Of a stretch of DNA of 64,000 bases, positions 63,597 to 64,000 are shown one piece after another (position 1 is the stretch's first letter; every line of letters begins with the position of its first letter). This DNA is from Sugiyamaella lignohabitans (taxonomy: Eukaryota > Ascomycota > Dipodascomycetes > Dipodascales > Trichomonascaceae): positions 3,038,001 through 3,102,000 of the forward strand of contig NC_031674.1 of NCBI RefSeq assembly GCF_001640025.1, written 5' to 3'. Made by a program: the position numbers and the translations under genes. The notes beneath the pieces are model-generated. The model was not told where the DNA came from. It did not search any database and saw only the letters and a program-made list of their open reading frames with translations.

Positions 63597-64000
63597 TCAA
63601 AGTAACCCACACGTAGATAATACAGAAGCTCTCAGCTCTGGGATACCCATGTAATTAAGCCGCCGATGTGAACAGGTACCAAAAACCTCTTCTAGCACTG
63701 TTCCATTACCACCTTCAGCATCAGGTGTGCTGCTCATCGTTTTGACATACTGCAGTGCATTTACAACTACCCCGTTAATGACATCCGCATCTTGTTCAGT
63801 GAGAAATTGTTTAGTGCCAGATTTTGAACTCTTTGTAATCCCGGGCTTTGTTATGTGCTTGTCAAGCTTTGTAAGTACAATATTCCAAGGAATACCATTT
63901 GCTCCAAGTATCCTGAACATCTCATGGTCCAAAGGGCTGATGCCTACATACCCATCTACTAGAACATAAACTCTCCGCAAGTTTTTCTGCATCTGTAAAT
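63597..64000 (-). CDS. MRX8: EngB-type GTPase, mitochondrial Mrx8-like, 3' part only
   Basis: The last 131 or more residues of a gene that runs off the right edge. Visible are the end of the TRAFAC G domain: NLRRVYVLVDGYVGISPLDHEM (in parts), the G4 motif TKLD in IPWNIVLTKLDKH and the Ser-type G5 region near the C-terminus. This pattern is that of bacterial EngB/YihA, which acts in large-subunit assembly; the yeast homologue Mrx8 associates with mitochondrial ribosomes. An in-frame ATG at 63992 is internal: upstream codons to the window end stay open, or a splice acceptor (TTTACAG) lies at the edge. G1-G3 and any presequence are outside the window. Confidence 0.75.
   Translation of the reverse strand, partial: LQMQKNLRRVYVLVDGYVGISPLDHEMFRILGANGIPWNIVLTKLDKHITKPGITKSSKSGTKQFLTEQDADVINGVVVNALQYVKTMSSTPDAEGGNGTVLEEVFGTCSHRRLNYMGIPELRASVLSTCGLL

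Overview
The window is nuclear DNA of an ascomycete yeast (Saccharomycotina). Yeast-specific genes run through it: DASH subunit DUO1, PRM1, OPY2, ATG27, DFG10 and LYS2. I place it near the Yarrowia/Blastobotrys/Sugiyamaella group (Dipodascales). The main reason is intron structure: 15 introns can be read in 11 genes, with 5' sites GTAAGT, GTGAGT or GTATGT, and with the CTAAC branch box only about 8-17 bases before the 3' AG. CTG encodes invariant leucines (for example the Leu of the RKLAVN stretch of beta-tubulin, 50785-50787), so this is not a CUG-Ser yeast. The species call is inference. I saw no rRNA, convincing tRNA, transposon, CRISPR array or telomere.

Layout. 0-8 kb: TATA-binding protein SPT15 (+), a large rhomboid protease (+), a DapA-family aldolase (+) and ADH1 (-). 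8-10.5 kb: a 2.4-kb gene-free stretch with a 12-bp tandem repeat. 10.5-20 kb: a Uds1-domain coiled-coil protein, DFG10 and PRM1 (all +), meeting LYS2 (-) tail to tail. 21-30 kb: NOT3/NOT5 (+), transketolase TKL1 (-) with a 1,010-nt intron, and OPY2 (-). 30-40.6 kb: an orphan secreted protein (+), MMS19 (-), CK2 alpha (+), CTF18 (+) and a small orphan ORF (+). 41-49.3 kb: ATG27 (+), PFD1 (-), ATP12 (+), a DH/PH-like protein (-) and DUO1 (+). 49.7-64 kb: TUB2 (+), PYC1 (-, four exons), Aquarius (-), GAR1 (+) and the 3' part of an EngB-type GTPase (-, cut by the window edge).

The genes form no operon or cluster. They are mostly housekeeping: transcription (SPT15, NOT3), carbon metabolism (ADH1, TKL1, PYC1, aldolase), lysine synthesis, tubulin cytoskeleton and kinetochore (TUB2, PFD1, DUO1), replication and Fe-S assembly (CTF18, MMS19), RNA processing (Aquarius, GAR1) and membrane or signalling proteins.

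The most unusual observations are three. TUB2 can only be read in frame if a single-nucleotide exon (49868) is spliced between two consensus introns, and this beta-tubulin also lacks His6 and Cys12. The spliceosomal helicase Aquarius has damaged ATPase motifs I, II and III. TKL1 carries an intron ten to twenty times longer than most others here. Many exon joins were reconstructed by eye from splice signals and from reading frame, family length and family sequence; they need RNA-seq confirmation.
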